A stretch of DNA of 7,921 nucleotides, from NCBI GenBank assembly GCA_043777595.1, contig JAYWHT010000104.1, positions 1 to 7,921 on the forward strand, in the 5' to 3' direction. The translations under genes were made by a program, and so were the position numbers. Source of the DNA: JAYVJH01 sp043777595. GTDB taxonomy: Bacteria; Bacteroidota; Bacteroidia; Cytophagales; Spirosomataceae. The notes below the pieces were generated by a model. The model made no database searches. It was not told where the DNA came from and saw only the letters and a program-made list of their open reading frames with translations. Shown here one piece after another: positions 1-5,623 of this stretch (the first letter of the stretch is position 1; the number at the start of each line of letters is the position of its first letter).

Positions 1-122
1 ATAACAGCTTTAACATTCGCAATATTTTTAAATTTTATTGCCGAAATGCCCATTTTACAGGTCAAAAACTTTATCTTTTAATTAGCACAATCCGTTATAT
101 TTATAAAAAAAAATGATTACCA

Positions 123-466
123 ATGCTACAATCCAAGTATATCACAAATCAGTTAGTGGCCACTAAACCTTTATTAGCCAAACGATACTCTATTGAGCGT
201 ATGGCTATTTTTGGGTCGGTGGCTCGCAACGAAACACGACTTTGAGCGATGTTGATATATTGGTAGAACTCAACCAACCCATCGGATTTGCGTTTTTTGA
301 CTTGGCCAAAAAATTAGAAACCCACCTCCAAATCTCCGTTGATTTGGTTTCTCGTAATGTTATTAAGCCCGCCTACTTTGCCGCCATAGAACCCGACTTG
401 ATTTATGTTTGCGCCTTTGTTAGTGTTTTTACCGCACAAGCGACCCTGCAACAACTCGGACGGTAG
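123..466 (+). pseudogene. MntA-like minimal nucleotidyltransferase (antitoxin), frameshifted
   Basis: MNT-family nucleotidyltransferases are the antitoxin half of MntA-HepT systems and AMPylate the HEPN toxin. Reading from ATG 123 gives about 40 residues containing FGSVARNET and then stops at TGA 243-245. The protein continues in another frame from about 239 with SDVDILVELNQPIGF and later VDLVSRN, which holds the third acidic residue. Adding one base near 237-241 restores an exact GSx10DxD motif (G31, S32, D43, D45), so this is a one-base deletion or a sequencing error rather than two genes. The family normally ends near the DLIYV at 393-407. Here the frame runs on 18 more codons into a repeat element that also occurs at 1404 and stops at 464-466. 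No HEPN/HepT partner follows. What is seen: motif, frame break and repeat-derived tail. What is inferred: loss of function. Confidence 0.85.
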
Positions 467-497
467 CTTGTTGGTGAAAACACCAACAAGGGCGGCA
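408..497. repeat. Dispersed hairpin-bearing repeat, copy 1
   Basis: This stretch of about 90 bp is matched at roughly 88% identity by 1404-1492, with one indel. It begins with TTTGCGCC directly after the last expected MntA codon. It contains a perfect 10-bp stem with arms CTTGTTGGTG (467-476) and CACCAACAAG (481-490) and an AAAA loop. The end of the broken MntA frame lies inside it. There is no transposase in the window, so it is a non-autonomous REP- or MITE-like sequence, or part of one. Confidence 0.8.
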
Positions 498-555
498 AAA
501 AAAGTATAACCTCAGTTCCACCACTGTTGGGTGGAAACACCCGACAGCACGGCAA

Positions 556-618
556 AGCTATGATATTGCGATGACTGACATTATGGCTACTATCCAAAGC
601 CAGATTCAAAAAGTATAA
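556..618 (+). pseudogene. Coding-like tail inside repeat unit, copy 1
   Basis: The frame from 556 reads SYDIAMTDIMATIQSQIQKV and stops at TAA 616-618. No start or upstream domain is attached, because the sequence before it is the hairpin. A second copy 144 bp downstream differs by conservative codon changes only, so the segment probably came from the 3' end of a real gene that was carried into the array. The parent gene is not recognised. A HEPN/HepT C-terminus is conceivable given the neighbouring MntA remnant, but this is weak. Confidence 0.4.
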
Positions 619-699
619 CCTCAGTTCCACCACTGTCAGGTGGAAACACCCAACAGCACGGCAACTACTGTCGGGTGGAAACACCCAACAGCACGGCAA

Positions 700-762
700 A
701 GCTATGATATTGCGATGAGCGAGATTATGGCTACTATCCAAAGCCAGATTCAAAAAGTATAA
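700..762 (+). pseudogene. Coding-like tail inside repeat unit, copy 2
   Basis: This is the second copy of the 20-codon tail, stopping at TAA 760-762. Compared with the copy at 556, three bases differ. They change Thr-Asp to Ser-Glu at residues 7-8, both conservative, and nothing else changes in the 63 bases. It lacks a start codon context and any upstream domain. Confidence 0.4.
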
Positions 763-811
763 CCTCAGTTCCACTACTGTCGGGTGGAAACACCCGACAG
801 CACGGCAACTT

Positions 812-876
812 TTTCATTGTTTTGTGCGTTTACGTCGCCACGTTGGTTTAAATTGTTTTGAAAAAAGGGTTATGTT
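812..876. repeat. 65-bp leader repeat, copy A (upstream of antitoxin)
   Basis: 63 of 65 bases match 3421-3485 in the same orientation, at an exact offset of 2609 bp. The copy at 3421 holds the start codon and upstream leader of the minus-strand beta-helix lipoprotein gene. Here the equivalent minus-strand ATG (815-817) is followed by AAA AAG and then immediately by the hairpin array, so it looks like the promoter and start of a lost gene. In the plus direction the same DNA lies just ahead of the antitoxin and may supply its promoter, which is inference. Confidence 0.9.
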
Positions 877-895
877 TGTAAAAAAATTAGAAATT

Positions 896-1153
896 ATGAC
901 AACAACATTTGAAATAGATGTCAGCGAGATTGATGCTTCTTTTGTTAGGGCTATCAAAAACCTATTTAAAAATCGCCGAATTAAAGTAACTATCGAATCA
1001 GCAATAGATGAAACCGATTACTCAGTTGGGCATCAGCCCTCACGTGAGCAACTTTATAAGTCACTATTGGAGGTTTCCAACAATGATATTGTATATTTTA
1101 ATCAACAGCAATTCGATGAGTTATCTGATAGCCTTCTCAAAAACAGCCTTTAA
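896..1153 (+). CDS. YefM-like antitoxin of a YoeB toxin
   Basis: An 85-residue protein that should bind and neutralise the YoeB toxin encoded directly downstream and repress the shared operon. The C-terminal half carries a YefM/Axe-type toxin-binding pattern: ETDY at about residue 42, then SREQLYKSL, and a short acidic/aromatic stretch. The N-terminal half (MTTTFEIDVSEIDASF and on, with a basic KNRRIKV) does not look like the usual Phd/YefM fold and is predicted to be a different DNA-binding or dimerisation region. ATG 896 was chosen because the frame before 872 is inside the 65-bp repeat; ATG 872 would add eight residues. No Shine-Dalgarno sequence is visible, which is normal in Bacteroidota. 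It overlaps the toxin start by 38 bp. Confidence 0.82.
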   Translation: MTTTFEIDVSEIDASFVRAIKNLFKNRRIKVTIESAIDETDYSVGHQPSREQLYKSLLEVSNNDIVYFNQQQFDELSDSLLKNSL

Positions 1154-1376
1154 TGAGTACTCCAACTGGGCTTCCGAAAATACTCAAATATTTATTAGAA
1201 TCCGCTCACTAATTGAAGCCATCAGTCGAGACCCTTTTCGGGGTGTTGGCAAACCAGAGCCTCTTAAATACGATTTTAAGGGCTATTGGTCTCGAAGGGT
1301 TACTGATGAACATCGCCTGATTTATAGAGTCGATGCTGAACGGATTTTGATAATTTCTTGTAAAGGCCATTATTAG
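1116..1376 (+). CDS. yoeB: YoeB-family mRNA interferase toxin
   Basis: An 86-residue type II toxin of the Txe/YoeB family, a ribosome-dependent endoribonuclease that cleaves mRNA during translation. It aligns along its whole length with E. coli YoeB (84 aa): KPEPLK at 46-51, then GYWSRRVTDEHRLIYRV at 56-72, and the terminal GHY. The known catalytic residues are all present: Glu48, Arg67 and His85, with the terminal Tyr86. Length and residues suggest an active toxin. The start at ATG 1116 lies within the antitoxin gene, giving a 38-bp overlap and probable translational coupling. The frame is open upstream to 1008, but that part only overlaps antitoxin codons. Hairpin repeats follow 28 bp after the stop. 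Confidence 0.93.
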   Translation: MSYLIAFSKTAFNEYSNWASENTQIFIRIRSLIEAISRDPFRGVGKPEPLKYDFKGYWSRRVTDEHRLIYRVDAERILIISCKGHY

Positions 1377-1403
1377 TAAACTTTTGCCCATCTTTTTGTT
1401 GTA

Positions 1404-1629
1404 TTTGCGCCTTTATTGATGTTTTGCCGCACAGGCGCCCCTGCAATAACTCAGACGGTAGCTTGTTAGTGAAAACACCAACAAAGGCAGAAATCGTTTT
1501 ACCACAACTATCGGGTGGAAACACCCGACAGCACGGGAAACTCGGACGGTAGCTTGTTGGTGAAAACACCAACAAAGGCAGAAATCGTTTTACCACAACT
1601 ATCGGGTGGAAACACCCGACAGCACGGGA
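1404..1629. repeat. Second hairpin array with 91-bp tandem duplication
   Basis: 1404-1492 matches 408-497. Inside it GCGCCT (1407-1412) can pair with AGGCGC (1433-1438). Positions 1448-1538 are repeated at 1539-1629 with two mismatches in 91 bp. Each unit contains one stem of the TTGTTGGTG / AAAA loop type (1463-1484 and 1554-1575) and one of the CTATCGGGTG / GAAA loop type (1508-1531 and 1599-1622) followed by CACGGGA. The array fills the space between the convergent ends of the toxin and the beta-helix lipoprotein gene. No protein gene is supported here. Confidence 0.88.
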
Positions 1630-1643
1630 AAATTTGATTGGTT

Positions 1644-1677
1644 AAACCGTGGCCTATATCTTTATAAACCACGGTTT
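1644..1677 (-). terminator. Stem-loop at the 3' end of the beta-helix lipoprotein gene
   Basis: A perfect 9-bp inverted repeat, AAACCGTGG (1644-1652) with CCACGGTTT (1669-1677), has a 16-nt loop that can pair further. It lies 13 bp beyond the stop of the minus-strand gene. In minus-strand RNA it is followed by an A/U-rich stretch rather than a clean U-run, so it is a probable but not textbook intrinsic terminator. It could act in both directions. Confidence 0.6.
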
Positions 1678-1689
1678 TATCTTAAAAAA

Positions 1690-3426
1690 CTACTTAAAAT
1701 TGTAAACATCAGCCTTCGTATTGTCCTTAAAAGTGTTGTCTTTGAGAGTTACAGAATCAGTCAAACGATAGCCAACTCCGTAACCTCCACTATTAGAAAT
1801 AGTACAGTTACTTAGCGTTCCTCTACCCGTATCGCTACAACTGCTACCGAACATAACTGCCATTTTTTCGGCTGGACAGCCCAGATTTTCAGAACCAGCC
1901 CCATCTATGGTGCAATAAGTAAGTTTGGTTTCCACATTTCCACTTCGTAATTCAATCCCCCTCCATAAGCCCTTTGAATTAGCAATATAGCCAACGAACT
2001 TAACTGGTTCGGTTGCTGTACCGTTTGCTATGAGTCCAGAGTTTTTATCACCATAATCACATAATAACCCTGCATCGGCAACAAACTCCAAAATAACACC
2101 TGCATTTACTGTAATAAGTTGTTTAGTTCTTATAGTGCCTGATATTCTAAATGGAACGCCTATTTTTTTGATTATGATGTCATCTTCAATAGTAGATTTG
2201 TGAATAACTTCAATGTACTTTTGTCCGTTGTTCAGGTAGCTACTACCAGCATCAAGAACCCCCATCTGGCGAGAACTTATGCGTAACGCTGATTTCGAGT
2301 TATTGGTAAAGGTATTGTTTGAAAAAGCAGTATAGATAGCGTTTCCAGAGTAAAAATTGTTGTCAATTCCATATCCATCGTTATCAGAAAACGTACAATT
2401 TTTTAGCGAAATCCTCTCCTGACTAAAATTATCAACTTTTAAACCTGCTTTCTGCTGCGAACCTGCATGACGAACTGTTACATATTCCCATTGATTTTCA
2501 AGATTTACAGCATCTAAGCGTATTCCGTTCCAAGACCCCGCCGTAGCCACTTTGCCCTCCAAAATTATAGGTTTGGCAGCCGTTCCTATCATTTTCAAAG
2601 CACTTGTGCCACCAAGTGAAAATCCAGCATCACCACCCTCAAACTGAATTTTTACGCCTGGCTTAACTGTAACTACTCTTGTGCCAGAAATGCTGATATT
2701 GGCTGTTACCAAGTAATCAACATCATCGCCCAAATCCTCCAAAACATCGGTCAAGTCGTTACTATTTTTAATTACTTTGGTAGTAACAACTGGGGCTGGT
2801 GGGGCGGTAATCTTTGCAGTATAAACCTGTGTGCTACCATCTTCGGCGGTTACGGTATAGGTTACGTCTTTTGAAAAATCTTGTGCCGCACCTGTGGCAG
2901 GGCTAACGGTGGCTTTGGCCGAGGTTGTGATGGTTGGCACGAGTTTGGTGGCATCTGTGCCAGCGGGCAAAGTGGCCGTAATGTTTGTGCCGCTAATGGC
3001 GCAAGGCACGGCGGGGCTAAGGCCATTGAAGGCAAAACCTGTGATGTCTTTGGCCGAGCTTTTGGGTGCTGTGCCTACTGTTACGGTTACGGTGTAGCTG
3101 GCAGTGGTGGCATCTTCGGCTGTTATGGTGTAGGTTACGGCCTTAGAGAAGTCTTGCACTGTGCCAGAGGCTGGGCTAACGGTGGCTTTGAGCGAGGTCG
3201 TGATGCTGGGGGCCAGTTTGAGGTCTGTGCCAAAGGGTACGCTGGCCGTAATGCTGTTGCCGCTTATTGAGCCTGTTACCACAGGGCTAAGGCTGTTGAA
3301 GGCAAAAACCGAAATGACTTTTTCGGTGCTTTTGGGTATTACTTCCTCTTTTTTGGCGCAAGCCCATACCAAGGCTACCAGCAAAGCAGCACCCACCATT
3401 GTACGAAGTTGAAATAAATGTTTCAT
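1690..3426 (-). CDS. Surface lipoprotein, two DUF5018-like domains plus parallel beta-helix
   Basis: 578 residues. Signal peptide with lipobox VWAC, lipidated Cys23. The following AKKEE is charged, as in Bacteroidota lipoprotein export signals, suggesting display on the outer face. Two DUF5018-like beta-sandwich repeats follow (about 36-117 and 125-207), sharing FAFN.LSP, SPA.G..QDFSK and VTYT.TAED. Residues about 215-578 form a right-handed beta-helix region of short asparagine/glycine-rich turns (NCTFSDNDGYGIDNN, NCTISNSGGYG). This part is internally duplicated: 253-323 resembles 438-512. No catalytic residues of a known polysaccharide lyase were recognised, so a binding or adhesive role is as likely as an enzymatic one. 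ATG 3424-3426 lies inside the 65-bp repeat. It is the last of the minus-strand genes and is separated from the one upstream by a structured leader. Confidence 0.85.
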   Translation of the reverse strand: MKHLFQLRTMVGAALLVALVWACAKKEEVIPKSTEKVISVFAFNSLSPVVTGSISGNSITASVPFGTDLKLAPSITTSLKATVSPASGTVQDFSKAVTYTITAEDATTASYTVTVTVGTAPKSSAKDITGFAFNGLSPAVPCAISGTNITATLPAGTDATKLVPTITTSAKATVSPATGAAQDFSKDVTYTVTAEDGSTQVYTAKITAPPAPVVTTKVIKNSNDLTDVLEDLGDDVDYLVTANISISGTRVVTVKPGVKIQFEGGDAGFSLGGTSALKMIGTAAKPIILEGKVATAGSWNGIRLDAVNLENQWEYVTVRHAGSQQKAGLKVDNFSQERISLKNCTFSDNDGYGIDNNFYSGNAIYTAFSNNTFTNNSKSALRISSRQMGVLDAGSSYLNNGQKYIEVIHKSTIEDDIIIKKIGVPFRISGTIRTKQLITVNAGVILEFVADAGLLCDYGDKNSGLIANGTATEPVKFVGYIANSKGLWRGIELRSGNVETKLTYCTIDGAGSENLGCPAEKMAVMFGSSCSDTGRGTLSNCTISNSGGYGVGYRLTDSVTLKDNTFKDNTKADVYNFK

Positions 3427-3485
3427 TGTATTGTGCGTTTACGTCGCCACGTTGGTTTAAATTATTTTGAAAAAAGGGTTATGTT
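3421..3485. repeat. 65-bp leader repeat, copy B (start of beta-helix lipoprotein gene)
   Basis: Matches 812-876 at 63 of 65 positions. It covers codons 1-2 and about 59 bp of 5' leader of the minus-strand lipoprotein gene, so it probably contains its translation initiation region and perhaps the promoter. No clear TAnnTTTG box was found inside it. Confidence 0.9.
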
Positions 3486-3492
3486 ATCTATT

Positions 3493-3572
3493 CTCTTCCG
3501 TGGTCTGTGTCCTCACTGGGGCGCATAGTCAGACCTAACCAATGTCCTGTGAAGACACAGGGCACGGAGAGG
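3493..3572. repeat. Large inverted repeat between the two lipoprotein genes
   Basis: The left arm CTCTTCCGTGGTCTGTGTCC (3493-3512, continuing to CACTGG) pairs imperfectly with the right arm at 3539-3572, which ends in CACGGAGAG. The right arm also folds alone: TGTCCTGTG (3543-3551), AAGA loop, CACAGGGCA (3556-3564). Read on the minus strand it begins CCGTGC and has a GTGTCTTCAC tip, like the hairpins at 524-800 and 1508-1622, so it is a divergent member of the same family. It sits in the 171-bp gap between two genes of one orientation and may be a partial terminator or mRNA-stabilising element. No U-tract follows it. Confidence 0.7.
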
Positions 3573-3597
3573 CTTTTCCAAAAGCTAGTAAAAATCT

Positions 3598-4437
3598 TTA
3601 TTTAGGACAACTCAGATCATAGTCCCAGCCAGTGGTGCTACCCGTACAACCAGATACATATACCTGAATTATTTTGCTTGATGCACTTACAGGAATCTTG
3701 AAAGTGCCGTTTGCGCCCACAAAACCCGCCCCTGGGTTGGCACAAGTACTGAGCGGTGGCGGTGGTGCTATGGCAGTACCTGTACCAGCTACCCATTTAC
3801 CGTCCAAGAAAACATCAATCCTGTCTGGCTTTTCATAGGTTTCGTAGTCAATCGATACGTTACCGCTTTTGCCGTTTAGGGCGTGTTCGGTTAGTGTTAT
3901 ACCCGCATTGCCATCTACATAGCCATCGCCACAGGCAAGGGGTGTTGTTGTCTTTACAGGAACGTTTACTGTTTTTGACAAAACAACGTTGCCAGTAGCC
4001 CCCACTAACTGTAAAAGCAGGACAAACTCGCCTTGAAGTATAGCCGGTAGCGTAATCGGAATAGCAAACTGACCATTGCTCCCAGCACCACTGACTGGAA
4101 TGACAAAGTAAGTGTCGGCACCCTGTACTTGGATATAAGCAAATGCAACGGGTGTATTGCCCGAATAAGCAACAGGAATATATACCGTGCCGCCAGTTGT
4201 AGAAACACTCAACGATGGGCTGTTGGTAACAGTCGATTTGGGTGCCGTTGCTGCTGCTGGCAAGCTACCCGAGGTTTGTTTTGTGTCGCTACTAAATATC
4301 AGTACCTTCGACAATGCTTTGGCATCTTTGGGGTCGATGGGTGCAGGTGCAACGGCCTCGCCCGATTTGCAGGCATCGAAGCCCACAATAATGACCGTTA
4401 ATAAAAACGGCAATAAAATTTGTTGTAATTTTTTCAT
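3598..4437 (-). CDS. Lipoprotein with four-cysteine C-terminal domain
   Basis: 279 residues. Signal peptide with hydrophobic core 5-19 and probable lipidated Cys23 in GFDAC; Asp at -2 and Phe at -3 make the lipobox atypical. A low-complexity Ala/Pro/Ser/Thr linker runs to about 80. Residues about 82-165 are beta-rich (VYIPVAYSG, FAIPITLP, VLLLQLVG) and look like an Ig-like sandwich. The C-terminal domain starts at CGDGY (Cys169) and includes SIDYETYEKPDRIDVFLDGK, ending in GWDYDLSCPK. Cys169, 232, 264 and 277 could form two disulfides. The PDRIDVF.DGKWVAGTG pattern resembles domains seen in secreted Bacteroidota proteins, but I cannot name the family. The gene follows the beta-barrel gene after 43 bp, so the two are probably co-transcribed. 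Confidence 0.8.
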   Translation of the reverse strand: MKKLQQILLPFLLTVIIVGFDACKSGEAVAPAPIDPKDAKALSKVLIFSSDTKQTSGSLPAAATAPKSTVTNSPSLSVSTTGGTVYIPVAYSGNTPVAFAYIQVQGADTYFVIPVSGAGSNGQFAIPITLPAILQGEFVLLLQLVGATGNVVLSKTVNVPVKTTTPLACGDGYVDGNAGITLTEHALNGKSGNVSIDYETYEKPDRIDVFLDGKWVAGTGTAIAPPPPLSTCANPGAGFVGANGTFKIPVSASSKIIQVYVSGCTGSTTGWDYDLSCPK

Positions 4438-4480
4438 GATTTTAAGAGAGTAAAAAAAGTGATTAATAAATATTTAAGAA

Positions 4481-5200
4481 TTAAAAAGCATAACCCAACG
4501 ACATTTTGAAAGCTGGCAATAAACCCACCGTCAGTGCGCCTCCATCTTTGTCGGTAATGGCCTTGGTGGTACTCACAAAGGCATAGCTACCACCTGCGGC
4601 AATGTCAAACACAAAATGTCCTGTCAGAAACTGATAACCTACCAACCCTCGTAAATTGAGCAGCAGTACGGTTGCTCTACCAACAACGGCATTGTCGGTA
4701 ATGGGTAAAAAATTGCCTACCGCCCCCCCCGATACATACAACCCAGCGGGCGAAAGACTCTGGCCCAAATATTGCCGATAGTCAAGCCCTAAGCGGTAGC
4801 CACCTTGCAAAGGCCCACCGAAGTAGTAGCCCGCTGTCAAAATCAAAGACGATTTGGGCATGATTCTTTTTTCAAATTCTAAATCAAGACCTCTAATAAT
4901 GAGCCGCATAAAGTTTATTTTTACAACCGAACCCATATCGGGACTGTCGTTGCGCCTTTCACTGGCAGCGGTCTGCCGTTGAGAGTTGTATCTATCATAC
5001 TCACTTGTGGGCTGTTGGGCGGGTGGGCGAGCAGGCAGGGCCTGCACTGGTGCTGGTTGAGGTGCTGGAGCTGGTTGAGGTGCAGGTGCTTTTTTGGGAA
5101 CGACATAAGGCACGGAACGAGTAGCGGCAGGCTTTTTTTGTTGCGCCCAAAGTAGGTTACAACTCAAGGCCAAAATGAGGACGAGTTTTATTTTTTTCAT
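4481..5200 (-). CDS. Outer-membrane beta-barrel protein, DUF3575-like, with proline-rich linker
   Basis: 239 residues. Sec signal peptide 1-19 (LSCNLLWAQ, cleavage before or after Gln20). Residues about 22-65 are a proline/alanine/glutamine-rich linker (PQPAPAPQPAPV). From about 91 the chain is amphipathic beta-strand. VKINFMRLIIRGLDLEFEKR and the following GYYF and GLDYRQYL match the pattern of the DUF3575 family of small barrels, and the last residue is Phe (GYAF), as in proteins inserted by the BAM machinery. The linker could reach through the periplasm or peptidoglycan. It is the first gene of a probable operon with the lipoprotein downstream (43 bp), and 96 bp separate it from the LytTR gene on the same strand. 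An eight-G run occurs in the barrel-coding part. Confidence 0.82.
   Translation of the reverse strand: MKKIKLVLILALSCNLLWAQQKKPAATRSVPYVVPKKAPAPQPAPAPQPAPVQALPARPPAQQPTSEYDRYNSQRQTAASERRNDSPDMGSVVKINFMRLIIRGLDLEFEKRIMPKSSLILTAGYYFGGPLQGGYRLGLDYRQYLGQSLSPAGLYVSGGAVGNFLPITDNAVVGRATVLLLNLRGLVGYQFLTGHFVFDIAAGGSYAFVSTTKAITDKDGGALTVGLLPAFKMSLGYAF
4723..4730. repeat. C8/G8 homopolymer inside the beta-barrel gene
   Basis: Eight consecutive C on the plus strand (G8 in the coding strand) cover part of codons 157-160, Ser-Gly-Gly-Ala, of the outer-membrane protein. A one-base slip would truncate the barrel. It is the longest G/C homopolymer I noticed in the window. Confidence 0.95.
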
Positions 5201-5296
5201 TTGATTGGTGTATCAAGGCCACCGCCTTTGGCTATAATTACTTTGGTTCAAAAATTACTAATGTATTTCTAACTGTGTGTTTACGCCCAAGTCGAG

Positions 5297-5623
5297 TTAT
5301 TGGTTTACGAGACCATCTTTGACACTTTGCCAACGTCTGCGGGCTACTGTCAGGCGGCTACCGTCGGTGAGTTCTATCTCTGAGCATTGCTTACAACCTA
5401 CTGATTTTATAAAATGGGTATTGATACAATGACTGCGATGAATACGGCTAAAATACTTGGGTAGCGAAGATTCATAATATGCCAGCGTGTGCGACATCAG
5501 TATTTTGCGACCGTCTGTAAAATATACCCAAGTATAGTTTTGCTCGGCTTCGAGCCTCACCACGCTATCGAAACGAAAAGCCGAACGGCCAAACCATAGC
5601 ATCGAAATAGATACTGTTTGCAT
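5297..5623 (-). CDS. Stand-alone LytTR DNA-binding transcriptional regulator
   Basis: 108 residues, almost entirely one LytTR domain (about 15-105). Hallmarks visible: VVRLEAEQNYTWVYFTDGRK (21-40), the helix up to LPKYFSRIHRSHCIN (54-68), FIKSVG, and LTDGSRLTVARRR (85-97). LytTR proteins bind phased direct repeats through a beta-fold rather than a helix-turn-helix. Most carry an N-terminal receiver domain; this one has none and no membrane segment, so it cannot take a phosphate in the usual way. It is divergent from a LytS-type kinase and lies upstream of the surface genes on the same strand. It may control those genes and itself through the repeats at 5780-5821. Three cysteines (66, 77, 80), two of them in CKQC, are present; a redox or metal role is speculative. 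Confidence 0.93.
   Translation of the reverse strand: MQTVSISMLWFGRSAFRFDSVVRLEAEQNYTWVYFTDGRKILMSHTLAYYESSLPKYFSRIHRSHCINTHFIKSVGCKQCSEIELTDGSRLTVARRRWQSVKDGLVNQ

Larger units (their letters stand above)
499..805. repeat. Tandem array of hairpin units (109 and 144 bp periods)
   Basis: The motif AAGTATAACCTCAGTTCCAC occurs at 502 and 611, and with a slight change after it at 755. The spacings of 109 and 144 bp differ by 35 bp, the length of one extra hairpin unit. Four stem-loops share arms like CTGTCGGGTG / CACCCGACAG around a GAAA loop: 524-547, 633-656, 668-691 and 777-800. Each is followed by CACGGC. The copy at 777-800 is perfect. The other three carry one or two changes, most of which leave G-U pairs if the minus strand is transcribed. 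The array fills the gene-free stretch between the MntA remnant and the antitoxin. The minus-strand open frame here only translates the repeats and is not a gene. Confidence 0.85.

Noticed and set aside
1..122. Gene or RNA upstream of the MntA remnant
   Set aside because: A/T-rich sequence with no sustained frame, hairpin or clear promoter pair; probably just a leader.
403..774. Minus-strand open frame of 123 codons over the hairpin array
   Set aside because: It translates repeated hairpin DNA (PCCRVFPPDS-type peptides) with period-driven repeats and no domain.
1300..1596. Minus-strand open frame of 98 codons
   Set aside because: It is made of the second hairpin array plus antisense of the YoeB gene end.
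499..1629. CRISPR array
   Set aside because: Repeats are palindromic, unequally spaced (35, 91, 109, 144 bp), the intervening sequence is itself repeated rather than unique, and no cas genes are present.
408..1629. Composite transposon carrying the toxin-antitoxin pair
   Set aside because: Flanking elements are related direct repeats, but no transposase, terminal inverted repeats or target-site duplication were found.
1606..1815. Plus-strand open frame over the terminator and lipoprotein 3' end
   Set aside because: Begins in the hairpin repeat and is antisense to the lipoprotein; no recognisable features.
2881..3412. Plus-strand open frames opposite the DUF5018-like domains
   Set aside because: Glycine/cysteine/alanine-rich shadow translations of a well-supported minus-strand gene.
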